A stretch of 64,000 nt of DNA, taken from Ramlibacter sp. (GTDB lineage Bacteria > Pseudomonadota > Gammaproteobacteria > Burkholderiales > Burkholderiaceae_C). A model generated the notes under the pieces. That model saw only the letters and a program-made list of their open reading frames with translations, was not told where the DNA came from and did no database searches. The position numbers were made by a program, and so were the translations under genes. Position 1 is the first letter of the stretch, and every line of letters starts with the position of its first letter. Below are positions 15,587 through 24,138 of the stretch, piece by piece. The stretch covers positions 4,216,001-4,280,000 of the forward strand of contig JAHBZM010000001.1 in assembly GCA_019635435.1 (NCBI GenBank). The letters are read 5' to 3'.

Positions 15587-16689
15587 TGAAGCGCACTTTC
15601 ACAGCCGTCCTTTCCGCCAGCCTTGCCCTGCAGGCCGGCGCCGCCGTGCAGATCCTGCCGTTCGGGGAATTTGCCGGGCGCACCGGCCGCCCCGGGCCGG
15701 GCCTGACCTGGAAAGTCAGTGATGCCCGCGGCGCTGCGCTGGCGGCTGTGCTTAACCAGCGCCACGCCGCCGGGCGCGCGGAGTTCAACTTCGACTACGA
15801 CCACCAGACCATGCTGGTGCCAACCACGGGCCAGAAGGCGCCGGCCAGCGGCTGGGCCAGCCGGTTCGAATGGCGCAACGGCGTGGGCCTGTTCGCAACC
15901 GACACGCGCTGGACGGCGCCGGCTGCCGCCAGCATCGACGCGCAGGAGTACCGCTACATCTCGCCGGTCATCTCCTTTGACCCTGACACCGGCGAAGTCA
16001 CCGACGTGCTTCACGCCAGCCTCACCAACTTCCCCGACCTGATGCAAATGGCGGCCGTGAGTGACGCCGTCGCCGCGCTGAACGCAACTTTCAACCACCA
16101 GGAGAACGACTTGACTCTGCTCGCATCCCTTTTGACCGCCCTCGGCCTGCCCGCCGAAACCACCGAAACCGCAGCGCTCACCGCAGTGGCCGCCATGAAG
16201 GTCAAGGCCGACAAGGCCGCCGCCGTGCCCACGGCGCTGTCCGCGGCGCTGGGCCTTGCCGCCACGGCCGACGAGGCCGCCGCGCTGTCAGCCGTCGCCG
16301 CGCTCAAGACGCAAGGCGCCACCGGCGACGCGACCACGCTGCAGACCATCCAGTCCCTGCAGGGCACCGTGGCCGCGTTGACCGCCAAGATCACCGAGGG
16401 CGAGGTCAACGGCCTGGTCGAGGCCGCGATCAAGGACGGCAAGCTGCTGCCCGCCCAGAAGGACTGGGCCATTGCGCTTGGCAAGTCCAACGTCGCCCAG
16501 CTCAGCGCCTTCATCAAGGACGCGCCCGCGGTGGCCGCCAGCCTGGCCGCAACGCAATCGGGCGGCCAGGGCCAGGGCGGCAACGGCGCCGCCGCCGTGG
16601 TCACCGGCACGGAGACGGCCGTGCTCAGCGCGATGGGCCTGTCCGCCGATGAATTCAAGGCCGGCGCGGGCACCGTCGCCGCCGCCTAA
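15586..16689 (+). CDS. Prohead protease/scaffold (Mu gpI/gpZ-like)
   Basis: A 367-residue protein. The N-terminal 150 residues match Mu-like prophage I protein: ILPFGEFAGRTGRPG, AEFNFDYDHQTMLVPTTGQK, and EYRYISPVISFDPDTGEVTD leading to HASLTNFP. The C-terminal 200 residues are a helical Ala/Lys/Glu-rich scaffold. As in Mu, the protease and scaffold are encoded in one frame, with scaffold possibly also made from an internal start. The N-terminus (RTFTAVLSASLALQAGAAVQ) is mildly signal-peptide-like. First gene of late block two. Confidence 0.9.
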   Translation: MKRTFTAVLSASLALQAGAAVQILPFGEFAGRTGRPGPGLTWKVSDARGAALAAVLNQRHAAGRAEFNFDYDHQTMLVPTTGQKAPASGWASRFEWRNGVGLFATDTRWTAPAAASIDAQEYRYISPVISFDPDTGEVTDVLHASLTNFPDLMQMAAVSDAVAALNATFNHQENDLTLLASLLTALGLPAETTETAALTAVAAMKVKADKAAAVPTALSAALGLAATADEAAALSAVAALKTQGATGDATTLQTIQSLQGTVAALTAKITEGEVNGLVEAAIKDGKLLPAQKDWAIALGKSNVAQLSAFIKDAPAVAASLAATQSGGQGQGGNGAAAVVTGTETAVLSAMGLSADEFKAGAGTVAAA

Positions 16690-16715
16690 CCCGATCAACT
16701 CCAGGAGCAACCAGC

Positions 16716-17120
16716 ATGACTGCATTGACCGTCGCGCGCGACACCCAGCGCCGCGAAAATCTCCAGCTCAGCCTGCCCATGTCGGCGAGCAAGATCTATG
16801 AGGGCGCCATCGTGTGCCTGAGCGCAGCGGGCTACGCCACCAAGGGCGCCGTGGCCACCACGCTACGCGCCGCTGGCGTGGCCGAGGCCACGGTGGACAA
16901 CAGCGCCGGCAACGCGGGCGACGTGTCCATTGACGTCAAGCGCGGCACGTTCAAGTTCGGCAACTCGGCCTCGACCGACCAGATCACGCTGGCCGACTAC
17001 GGCAAGGACTGCTACATCGTCGATGACCAGACGGTGGCCAAAACCGACGGCACCGGCACCCGCTCGGTCGCCGGCAAGATTCGCGGCGTGGACACCGACG
17101 GTGTCTGGGTCGAGTTCTGA
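16716..17120 (+). CDS. Capsid decoration/cement protein (DUF2190-like)
   Basis: A 134-residue beta-rich protein with LPMSASKIYEGAIVCLSAAG early on and a later stretch of DYGKDCYIVDDQTVAKTDGT, typical of decoration proteins located between scaffold and major head genes in Mu-like phages. It binds the outside of the expanded capsid. CAGGAG precedes the ATG at 16716. The order scaffold, decoration, major capsid supports the assignment. Confidence 0.82.
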   Translation: MTALTVARDTQRRENLQLSLPMSASKIYEGAIVCLSAAGYATKGAVATTLRAAGVAEATVDNSAGNAGDVSIDVKRGTFKFGNSASTDQITLADYGKDCYIVDDQTVAKTDGTGTRSVAGKIRGVDTDGVWVEF

Positions 17121-17159
17121 GCCGCGCCAACCTCCCGCAACTTCAAGGACTTTTCCCCC

Positions 17160-18230
17160 ATGAAATCAAGCTCTCGCTCCCTCGTCTTGTTCGCGGCCGT
17201 GCTGGTCGCGGGCGTGATCGCCGCCGCCTGCAGCCCCGCGTTCGCGCTGACCGCGCCCAGCGCGCTGCAGCTGGCGCCCGCCGTCGGCTCTGCCGGCCAG
17301 CTCACTGACTGGCAGCTCGCCAGCCTGTGCTTTGGCGGCCTGACCATCAACCCGGCCAATCTGGCCGTGCTGAACCAGGCATTCAACGCCGCGTTCAAGA
17401 AGGGCCTGGGCCGCACCAAGCCGGTGTGGGACCAGATCGCCATGCTCATTCCGTCGACCACGGCGGAGAACGTCTACGCCTGGCTGGCCGCCAACTTCCA
17501 GATCCGCGAGTGGATTGGTGACCGTGTCATGCAAAACCTGGCCGATTACAACTACGTGATCCGCAACAAGGACTTTGAAGGCACGGTCGAGGTGCTGCGA
17601 AACGCCATCGCCGATGACCAGTACGGGATCTACTCGAGCATGTTCGAGCAGATGGGCGACAGCGTGACGCAGTTCCCGGACAAGCTGGTGTTCCAGGCGC
17701 TGAAGGCCGGCACCACGTCCCAGTGCTACGACGGCCAGTACTTCTTCGACACCGACCACCCGGTGGGCCTGCCAGGCAAGGAAGTGTCGGTCTCTAACCA
17801 CATGGGCGGCGCGGGCGAAGCCTGGTACATCCTGGACACCAGCAAGGTCATGAAGCCCATGATCTTCCAGGAGCGTGAGAAGTTTCAGATGGTGCGGAAG
17901 GACAAGGCTGACGACGACAACGTCGTGTTCCGCAAGAAGTACATCTACGGCGTCGATGGCCGCAGCAACGTGGGCTACGGCCTGTGGCAGCTGGCGTTCG
18001 TCAGCAAGCAGACGCTGGACGCCACCAACGTCCGCGCAGCCCTCACCGCAATGGGGTCCCAGAAGGACAACAACGGCGAGCCGCTGAACACGATGGGCAC
18101 CACGCTGGTGTGCTCGCCCAACCTGTACGAAACGGCCGTTGACCTGATGGCCAAGGACTACCTGGCCGCGGGCGAAAGCAACACCCTCAAAGGCCGCCTC
18201 AAGGTGGTCCAGAGCGGCTACCTGCTGTAA
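17160..18230 (+). CDS. Major head subunit (Mu gpT-like) with signal-peptide-like N-terminus
   Basis: A 356-residue capsid protein. From about residue 75 it matches Mu gpT: KPVWDQIAMLIPSTTAENVY, then REWIGDRVMQNLADYNYVIR, then YDGQYFFDTDHPVG, and later KPMIFQEREKFQMV. Its first 30 residues look like a signal peptide (basic start, hydrophobic 8-23, then CSPAFA with a possible lipobox AAAC). Mu gpT as I recall it lacks such a leader. No good alternative start codon was seen between this leader and the capsid fold. Membrane-associated assembly or a recruited N-terminal segment are possible explanations. Confidence 0.88.
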   Translation: MKSSSRSLVLFAAVLVAGVIAAACSPAFALTAPSALQLAPAVGSAGQLTDWQLASLCFGGLTINPANLAVLNQAFNAAFKKGLGRTKPVWDQIAMLIPSTTAENVYAWLAANFQIREWIGDRVMQNLADYNYVIRNKDFEGTVEVLRNAIADDQYGIYSSMFEQMGDSVTQFPDKLVFQALKAGTTSQCYDGQYFFDTDHPVGLPGKEVSVSNHMGGAGEAWYILDTSKVMKPMIFQEREKFQMVRKDKADDDNVVFRKKYIYGVDGRSNVGYGLWQLAFVSKQTLDATNVRAALTAMGSQKDNNGEPLNTMGTTLVCSPNLYETAVDLMAKDYLAAGESNTLKGRLKVVQSGYLL

Positions 18231-18268
18231 GCCGCAGCCGCACCCTCCCGCAACTACCAGGAGCCCCA

Positions 18269-18517
18269 ATGGCAGACCCGAAACAAACCGCCTCCAAGCC
18301 CGCCAAGGGCAAGGTCCCCGCGCTGCGCGTCGTCGCGCGCCGCGACAGCTTCCGCCGCATCGGCCGCCGCTTCGGCGCCGAGCCGGTGGACATCCCGCTC
18401 AGCGAGCTGAAGAAGGCCGAGATCGAAGCGCTGCGCGCAGACAGGCTCCTCGTGGTGCACGAGGTCGAGATCGACGGCGGCGAAGCCGCGGCGGACCCGG
18501 CTGCACAGAACACCTGA
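18269..18517 (+). CDS. FluMu N-terminal/HI1506-like protein (gp35 type)
   Basis: An 82-residue basic protein directly after the major head gene. The segment ALRVVARRDSFRRIGRRFGA and a short helical part (LSELKKAEIEALRADRLLVV) match the small Mu-like gp35/HI1506-type proteins that follow the major capsid gene. CAGGAG precedes the ATG at 18269. It probably takes part in head completion; direct evidence is lacking. Confidence 0.72.
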   Translation: MADPKQTASKPAKGKVPALRVVARRDSFRRIGRRFGAEPVDIPLSELKKAEIEALRADRLLVVHEVEIDGGEAAADPAAQNT

Positions 18518-18582
18518 TGCAAGGCCAGGCTTTGATCGGCCAGCTGGGCGAAGCGCAGCTCGGCGGCCGGGAGCCTCAGTGA
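18517..18582 (+). CDS. Possible 21-residue ORF before the internal terminator
   Basis: An ATG overlapping the preceding stop (TGATG) opens a 21-codon frame (ALIGQLGEAQLGG in the middle) that ends just before the terminator stem. Coupling to the gene before is possible. The peptide is too short for any family call, and it may be chance. Confidence 0.2.
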   Translation: MQGQALIGQLGEAQLGGREPQ

Positions 18583-18584
18583 AG

Positions 18585-18641
18585 GGCGGGGGCGCTAGGC
18601 GCCACACGTGGGTGGCGCTTCCCCGCCTTTTTGTTTTTTTT
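18585..18641 (+). terminator. Strong intrinsic terminator inside the late block
   Basis: The outer stem GGCGGGG (18585-18591) pairs with CCCCGCC (18621-18627), and the inner stem GCGCCAC (18599-18605) pairs with GTGGCGC (18612-18618). A T-rich run follows (18628-18641, broken by one G). The structure is a textbook Rho-independent terminator placed between the head genes and the gp36-side genes on the same strand. Confidence 0.8.
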
Positions 18642-18655
18642 CAGGAGAACCGACC

Positions 18656-18868
18656 ATGAAGAAGTCCTACATCGTGCTCAGCCAGGTGGAGCTGGACGGC
18701 AGGCTTCACCCCGTCGATTCGACCATTGACCTGGCGCCCGAGGCCGCTGCCTATCCGCTGGCGCGCGGCGCCATTGCCCCGGCCCCCGCTCAGCCCATCA
18801 CGCGCGCCCAGCGCCGCGCGGTGCCCGCCGTAGTTCTCGGCGACGTTGACCCCCAGGCGGGCAGCTGA
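18656..18868 (+). CDS. Small unknown structural-region protein
   Basis: A 70-residue protein whose ATG at 18656 has AGGAG nine bases upstream, within the sequence that follows the terminator. The N-terminal half is beta-like (SYIVLSQVELDGRLHPVDS) and the rest Ala/Pro-rich. It sits between the gp35-type and DUF1320 genes, where Mu-like phages often encode a short accessory protein. No family recognised. Confidence 0.6.
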   Translation: MKKSYIVLSQVELDGRLHPVDSTIDLAPEAAAYPLARGAIAPAPAQPITRAQRRAVPAVVLGDVDPQAGS

Positions 18869-18871
18869 GCC

Positions 18872-19288
18872 ATGCCCTACGCCTCTGCGCAAGACATGAT
18901 CACCGCGTTCGGGCAGGCCGAAATGCGCGATCTCACGGACGTGGGGCCCCAGCGCCTGGACGACGTCGACATGACCGTGCTGAACGCCAAGCTGCAAGAG
19001 GCCAGCGCGCTCATTGACGGCTACCTCGTGGGCCGCTACCCGCTGCCGCTGGCCGAGCCGCCGCAGGCCTTGCGCGTGCACTGCCAGGGCCTGGCGCGCT
19101 ACCTGCTCATGACCAATGCGCCCGACGAGCGCGCCAAGGCCGACATGGCCTCGGCCTACAGCTACCTCAAGCTGGTGAGCAGCGGCATGATTGCCCTGCT
19201 GCCCCCCGCGCAGGCGCCCGTGCCCACCGGCATGGGTCCTGTGGTGTTCAACGCCGGCGCCAAAGTGTTTGGCCGGGGAGACGACTGA
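18872..19288 (+). CDS. DUF1320 protein (Mu gp36-like, head-tail connector)
   Basis: A 138-residue protein matching the gp36/DUF1320 family: YASAQDMITAFGQAEMRDLT, NAKLQEASALIDGYLVGRYP and CQGLARYLLMTNAPDERAK. Such proteins form connector rings between portal and tail. It lies three bases after the small gene before it and two before the gp37-type gene. Confidence 0.88.
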   Translation: MPYASAQDMITAFGQAEMRDLTDVGPQRLDDVDMTVLNAKLQEASALIDGYLVGRYPLPLAEPPQALRVHCQGLARYLLMTNAPDERAKADMASAYSYLKLVSSGMIALLPPAQAPVPTGMGPVVFNAGAKVFGRGDD

Positions 19289-19289
19289 C

Positions 19290-19727
19290 ATGGCCAACGC
19301 TGCATTGCTGGCCGACTACCTGTTCCTGCAGGAGCTGATCGAGGCGCGCGTGCGCGGCCAATTGGGCCAGGACGTGCCGGTCATGCCCGTTGACGAGATG
19401 GCCCAGGTCACCGAGGCCAACCTTTCGCGCGACACCGTGTTTGTTCTGTGGGACGGCGAACGCTTCCCCGACGACGCCGGCGGCGGCTCCAGCACGATGG
19501 TCACCCAGCGCTACACGCTGCTGCTGGCCAAGAAGAACGCGCGCCAGGCCAAGGGCGCGCGCAATGAATCGGCCGGCCCGCTGCTGGCGCGCCTGCACAA
19601 GGCTCTGGCCGGCTGGACGCCCGAGGGAGCCATGCGGCCCTTTCGGCGGGCCAACGGCCGGCAACCGAACTACCGCGCCAGCGTGGCGCTGTATCCCCTG
19701 ACGTTTTCAATCAATCTCACCCTCTGA
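19290..19727 (+). CDS. Mu gp37-like protein (DUF1834, tail terminator type)
   Basis: A 145-residue protein starting at the ATG at 19290, one base after the gp36-like stop; the open frame continues upstream but only as shadow of gp36. QRYTLLLAKKNARQAKGARN, the helix PLLARLHKALAGWTP, and the final strand RASVALYPLTFSINLTL fit the DUF1834/minor tail U-like fold that terminates the tail tube. Function inferred from family and position before the tail-tube gene. Confidence 0.82.
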   Translation: MANAALLADYLFLQELIEARVRGQLGQDVPVMPVDEMAQVTEANLSRDTVFVLWDGERFPDDAGGGSSTMVTQRYTLLLAKKNARQAKGARNESAGPLLARLHKALAGWTPEGAMRPFRRANGRQPNYRASVALYPLTFSINLTL

Positions 19728-19739
19728 AGGAGCTGGAAC

Positions 19740-20495
19740 ATGAGCGGATTTTCTGGACAAGGCAAAGTGCTGGTCGGTCTTCGCAACGCCAACGGCACGC
19801 CGGGCCTGCTGCGCTGGCTCGGCAACGCGAGCAAATGCTCCCTCACAGTCGAGGAAGACAGCGAAGAGCGCAACGAGAGCTACAGCGGCAACCGCCTGCC
19901 GCACCGCAAGCTCACGCGCAGCCGCAAGGGCACGCTGAGCATCGTGCTGGACGAGTTCAGCAATGACAACCTCGCGCTCGGCCTGGTGGCCAGCGTCACG
20001 ACGGTGGCGGCCGGCGCCGCGGTGGTGGGCTATGCCTTCCCCGAGGGCGCCAAGGTGGGCAGCATCCTGGTGGCGCCCGCCAAGAACCTGAGCGCGGTGG
20101 CCATCAAGGACTCCACCGGCGTGCCCCTGGTGCTGACTGCCGGCACCAACTACCGGCTCGACGCATTTGCCGGCACCGCCGAGCTGCTGGACATCACCGC
20201 GGGCGGGCCCTACGTGCAGCCGTTCAAGATGGACTACACCCCGGGGGGCTATACCAAGGTGGGGGCGCTCAACCAGGCTTCGCAGGACCTGTACATCCGG
20301 TTCGACGGCGTGAACACCGATGACGGCACCCGCATCATTGCGGACATCTTCCGCGCGCGCATCAAGCCGGTCAAAGAGCTGCCGTTCATCACCGACAGCT
20401 ACGTCGACTTCGAGATGGAGGGCACGGTGCTGAACGATCCGACCAGGGATTCCGACAGCGCCGACGGCCAGTTCTTCAGCATCGTGACGGAGTGA
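19740..20495 (+). CDS. Siphovirus major tail tube protein
   Basis: A 251-residue beta-rich protein: a compact N-terminal strand pattern (GFSGQGKVLVGLRNANG), a later loop rich in Ser/Glu/Asn, and DLYIRFDGVNTDDGTRIIAD near the C-terminus, as in tail-tube proteins of lambdoid and B3-like phages. There is no contractile-sheath gene in this cluster, so the tail is non-contractile. AAGGAG precedes the ATG at 19740. It is followed by the frameshifted chaperone and the tape measure, the standard siphovirus order. Confidence 0.85.
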   Translation: MSGFSGQGKVLVGLRNANGTPGLLRWLGNASKCSLTVEEDSEERNESYSGNRLPHRKLTRSRKGTLSIVLDEFSNDNLALGLVASVTTVAAGAAVVGYAFPEGAKVGSILVAPAKNLSAVAIKDSTGVPLVLTAGTNYRLDAFAGTAELLDITAGGPYVQPFKMDYTPGGYTKVGALNQASQDLYIRFDGVNTDDGTRIIADIFRARIKPVKELPFITDSYVDFEMEGTVLNDPTRDSDSADGQFFSIVTE

Positions 20496-20500
20496 GCAGC

Positions 20501-20941
20501 ATGAGCGAGGCTGAAAGGGACCCGCTGGAGTTCGTGTCACCGGCCGAGCGGCCGATGACCGTTGAAGGCGTGCAGCTGCTGATCACCCCGCTGCTGGTCA
20601 AGGAACTGCCGCGCGTGATCCGGGCGGTTGACCCGCTGCTGTCGACGCTGCTGATCGAGGGCGACACGCTGGACGCGCAGCGCCTCGTGTCGCTCATGGG
20701 CTCACACGGCGAGGCGATCATCGAAGCGGTGGCCATCTGCGTGCGGCGCCCGCCCGAGTGGGTCGGCAACCTGCTGCCCGACCGCCTGGTCGCGCTGGCG
20801 CTGGCCTCACTGGAGGTCAACGCCGATTTTTTCAGCCGGGCGCTGACGGCCGCAAAGGCCCAGGCGCCAAAGCTCGCGCCCACGGTGGCCGCGCGGATCA
20901 TGGCGGGCTCCTGGCCTGGAGCGACGCCTTCGACCGGCTGA
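20501..20941 (+). CDS. Tail assembly chaperone, short (zero-frame) product
   Basis: A 146-residue helical protein positioned like lambda gpG between tail tube and tape measure. I prefer the ATG at 20501 (GGAG eight bases upstream) to the GTG at 20492. It contains PLLVKELPRVIRAVDPLLST and IIEAVAICVRRPPEWVGNLL. It coats the tape measure during tail assembly. A TTTTTTC slippery heptamer at 20827-20833 lies in its frame and a long -1 frame continues to 21120, suggesting a G/GT-type frameshift. Confidence 0.8.
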   Translation: MSEAERDPLEFVSPAERPMTVEGVQLLITPLLVKELPRVIRAVDPLLSTLLIEGDTLDAQRLVSLMGSHGEAIIEAVAICVRRPPEWVGNLLPDRLVALALASLEVNADFFSRALTAAKAQAPKLAPTVAARIMAGSWPGATPSTG

Positions 20942-21120
20942 TCGCAGCGGGCCACCGCCACGGTGAAGTCATGGGCTACACCCTGCGCCAGTTCAACACC
21001 TACCTTGAACTGGCCGGCCGGCGGGAACGCGATGCCCTGCGCTGGAGCCTGATCGCCCCGGCGCTCGCGCAAGGCGGCGGCAAGGCGCTGCAGGCCGCGC
21101 TGCGCAAACTCAAGGACTGA
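20501..21120 (+). CDS. Predicted -1 frameshift product of the tail assembly chaperone (GT type)
   Basis: If ribosomes slip back one base at TTTTTTC (20827-20833), reading continues through AWSDAFDRLIAAGHRHGEVM and YTLRQFNTYLELAGRRERDA to the stop at 21120, giving a product of about 206 residues. The -1 frame has no close ribosome site of its own, is open well before the zero-frame stop, and ends ten bases before the tape measure start, as in lambda GT. The exact slip point is uncertain, because the residues just after the heptamer in the -1 frame are low-complexity. Confidence 0.6.
20827..20833 (+). other. -1 ribosomal frameshift heptamer TTTTTTC
   Basis: In the zero frame the codons read GAT TTT TTC, so T TTT TTC fits the X XXY YYZ slippery rule exactly. 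It is the only match to that rule I found in the overlap between the two chaperone frames. GC-rich sequence downstream could form a stimulatory structure. Confidence 0.55.
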
Positions 21121-21129
21121 CCGCGCACC

Positions 21130-24100
21130 ATGACCGTCGAAGCAAAACTCAGGGTTACGCCGCAGCTCGAAGCGGCCGTGGCCGGGCTGCGCGGCCTGGT
21201 GCGCGAAGTGCGCGCGCTGGAAAGCGGCGTCCAGCAGGCTGACCGGGCCAACACGTTCAAGGGCACGCATGCCGGCATTGACGGCATTTCCAGCCGGCTG
21301 CGCGCAGCGCACGCCCAGCTGCTGGCGTTCTTCGGGCTGCAGCAGGGCGCGCAAGGCGTCGCCGCACTGGCGCGCATGTCCGACGAATACCAGTCCATGA
21401 ACGCGCGCCTGCGCATCATCACGCAGGGGCAGGCGGAATTCAACCAGGCGCTGGGCATCGGGCGCGGGCTGGCCGCGCAATACAACGCGCCGTTGAATGA
21501 AACGGTGTCTCTGTACACCCGCATCCTTTCGGCCGTCCGGCCGCTGGGCGGCGGCCTGCGTGAGGCGAGCGTGGCCACCGAGGCTTTGCTGGCCAGCCTG
21601 AAGATCACCGGCGCCGGCGCCGCCGAGTCCGCCAGCGCGATCTTGCAGTTCAGCCAGGCGCTGGGCTCGGGCGTGCTGCGCGGCGAGGAGTTCAACGCGA
21701 TCAACGAGGCAGCGCCGCGGCTGCTGGCGGCGCTGGCCGACGGGCTGGGCAAGCCGCGCAGCGAGCTGAAGGCGCTGGCCGAGCAGGGGCAGCTGACCAC
21801 CTCGGCCATCGTCAAGGCGCTGCGCAATCAGCTGCCGGAGCTCAAGGCCGAGGCGGCCCAGATCCCGGCCACCATCAGCAGCGGCGCGCAGCAGGCGCGC
21901 GACGCCCTGCAGCAGTTTGTGGGGCAGGAGGCCCAGGGGTACGCGCGCTCCCTGGTGGACCTGCTCAAGCTCATCGCCGAGAACATCAAGGAGATCGCCA
22001 CCGCGCTCACATTGCTGGCCGTTGCGCTGACGGCCGGCGCTCTGGGCCGCGGCGCCGCGGCCGTGTTCGCGGGATTGGCCGGAGGGCTGGCCGGCGTCAC
22101 TTCCGCTACGGCCCTGCTGTCCGTGGCTTTTCGCGGGCTGCTGGCCCTGGTGGGCGGCCCGGTAGGCCTGGTGGTCACCCTTGGGCTGCTGGCCGCGGCC
22201 TGGATCGGCCTGGGCAACGCCAAGAACAAGGCGCAGGCCCGGACGGCCGAGCAAGTCCGTGACGAGCGCCTGGCGGTGCTGGCAGAGATCGAAGATCTTA
22301 AGAGCGGAAAGGCCGGCGTCAGCTACTACGAGCGCATCACCGAAGCGCGGGCCCGGCTGCGCCGCCTCGATGCCGAGGCCAACGGCTTTGCTCAGAAGTC
22401 CTTTGAAACCTTCCGAAAAGGTGAATTGACGAGCGACCCGGGGGGCATAAATCTAAGAGACCCAGCGTCCATCAAGAAATTCGAGGAAGCCAACAAGCTG
22501 CGCTCCGACATCGTGAAGAAGTTCGCGGACGAGCGCACGGCCTATGTCAAGGCCAAGGACGCCGAGATCGCGGCCGCGCAGGACCAGGGGAACCTGGCCG
22601 AGGCCAAGCGCCTGACGCGCGACAAGGCGGCCTACCTCAAGGAGCAGGCACGGGCGGAAAGCGAAGCGCTCAAGACCTATGACCAGCGCGGCGCGGTCAC
22701 GCGCCTGGCGCAGGCCAAGGCCCTTTACGACAAGGACTTCGAGCTGCTGGCCGATGCCGCCCAGCGCGAGGCCAAGCTGTTGCAAGAGCGCTTTGATCAG
22801 GGCCTGGTCGACCTGCAAAGCTACCTGGCCGAAAAGAAGCGGCTGCAGGACTCGGACGCTAACTTTGAAATTGACCGCCTCACGGCAAAGCGCGTCGCCG
22901 AGGAAGAAGCCCTGGCCAAGAACCGCAAGCTTTTGGCCGGCGCCAAGGACGCCAACGCGCGTGACGCCGCGCAGACCGCCGTCATTGACGGGCAGCGTCG
23001 TGTGCTCGAGCTTGACACCGAGATCGCCAAGAAGGAGCGCGACCGCCTGGACAATGCACGCGCGCTCACGGAGGAAGCCCAGCGCCTGAGCGCCGAGCTG
23101 CGAGACCAGCAAAAGTCAATTGAAACGCAGCTGAAGCAGGCTCGCGGCACCGAGACCCTTGCGGACATTCAACGCCGGGTCCAGGATCAGTTCGCCCCGC
23201 AGCTCGCGCGCGAGTTCCAGCTTGGCGGCGACGGCTCTGGCACGCAGGCGCTGATTGACACCACGGTGAGGCGCGAGGCGCTTGCCAAGGTGCAACGCGA
23301 ATTGGCCCAGGCGCGCACCGAACTGAGCCAGCGCGAAGAGGCCGTGCGTATTGCAGAAGACGCCGGCGCCGTGACGGCCGAGGAAGCCGAGCGCCGCGTG
23401 CTCGCCGCGCGCCGCGAACAGCTGCCGGTGCTGCAGGCCATTGCGCAGCAGCTGCGCGCGCTGGCCGTCAGCCCGGAAGAGCAGGCGCAGGCCGCCGCCG
23501 CGGAGCTGGAGAACAAGCGCCTTTCAGACTTGCGCAGCTCGGTGCAAAAGACGCTGGACGCCAACGCGCGCAGCGGCTTGGGCCAGATGTTCGCCGACAT
23601 CGTTTCGGGCGCCAAAACGGCCGGAGAGGCGCTGCGCGGCATGCTGGCCAGCTTCGCCCAGCAGATGCTCAACCTGATCAGCCAGCGGTTGGGCAACCGG
23701 CTGTTTGAGTCGTTCGGCCTGGGCCGCGTGGTCGACGGCGCCGCGTCGTTCATCACCAGCGCTTTTGGTTTCCACCAGGGCGGCGTGGTCAGCGCGGGCG
23801 GGGCCAGCTTCACACGCGCGCTCAACGTGTCGCCCTTGGCGGCCGCGCTGGCCCCGCGCTACCACGTCGGCGGGATCGCCGGCATGAAGCCCGGCGAACG
23901 GCTGAGCGTGCTGCAGGACGGCGAAGAAGTCCTCACGGCCGATGACCCGAGGCATGTGCGCAACTACCGCGGCAGCGGCGTGCAGATCTCCAGCAGCGTC
24001 ACGGTCAACGGCGCCAGCGGCGACCGGGCCCAGCAGCAAGGCGCCGGCAATGACCTGAACCGGCTGATCGAGGGCGCTGTAGACGCCTGGGCTCTCAAAC

Positions 24101-24135
24101 AAAGCCGCCCCGGCGGCATTCTGGCGAAGGGGTAG
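21130..24135 (+). CDS. Tail tape measure protein
   Basis: A 1001-residue protein that sets tail length. The N-terminal tape-measure domain covers about residues 60-220 (ALARMSDEYQSMNARLRIIT and SLYTRILSAVRPLGGGLREA). A hydrophobic region (about 285-360) contains two or more membrane-like helices (ALTLLAVALTAGALGRGAAA). Long coiled coils fill about 365-790, and the C-terminus ends in a Gly-rich region with FHQGGVVSAGGASFT. By the usual relation of about 1.5 angstrom per residue, the tail would be about 150 nm; this is an estimate. Confidence 0.92.
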   Translation: MTVEAKLRVTPQLEAAVAGLRGLVREVRALESGVQQADRANTFKGTHAGIDGISSRLRAAHAQLLAFFGLQQGAQGVAALARMSDEYQSMNARLRIITQGQAEFNQALGIGRGLAAQYNAPLNETVSLYTRILSAVRPLGGGLREASVATEALLASLKITGAGAAESASAILQFSQALGSGVLRGEEFNAINEAAPRLLAALADGLGKPRSELKALAEQGQLTTSAIVKALRNQLPELKAEAAQIPATISSGAQQARDALQQFVGQEAQGYARSLVDLLKLIAENIKEIATALTLLAVALTAGALGRGAAAVFAGLAGGLAGVTSATALLSVAFRGLLALVGGPVGLVVTLGLLAAAWIGLGNAKNKAQARTAEQVRDERLAVLAEIEDLKSGKAGVSYYERITEARARLRRLDAEANGFAQKSFETFRKGELTSDPGGINLRDPASIKKFEEANKLRSDIVKKFADERTAYVKAKDAEIAAAQDQGNLAEAKRLTRDKAAYLKEQARAESEALKTYDQRGAVTRLAQAKALYDKDFELLADAAQREAKLLQERFDQGLVDLQSYLAEKKRLQDSDANFEIDRLTAKRVAEEEALAKNRKLLAGAKDANARDAAQTAVIDGQRRVLELDTEIAKKERDRLDNARALTEEAQRLSAELRDQQKSIETQLKQARGTETLADIQRRVQDQFAPQLAREFQLGGDGSGTQALIDTTVRREALAKVQRELAQARTELSQREEAVRIAEDAGAVTAEEAERRVLAARREQLPVLQAIAQQLRALAVSPEEQAQAAAAELENKRLSDLRSSVQKTLDANARSGLGQMFADIVSGAKTAGEALRGMLASFAQQMLNLISQRLGNRLFESFGLGRVVDGAASFITSAFGFHQGGVVSAGGASFTRALNVSPLAAALAPRYHVGGIAGMKPGERLSVLQDGEEVLTADDPRHVRNYRGSGVQISSSVTVNGASGDRAQQQGAGNDLNRLIEGAVDAWALKQSRPGGILAKG

Positions 24136-24138
24136 TCA

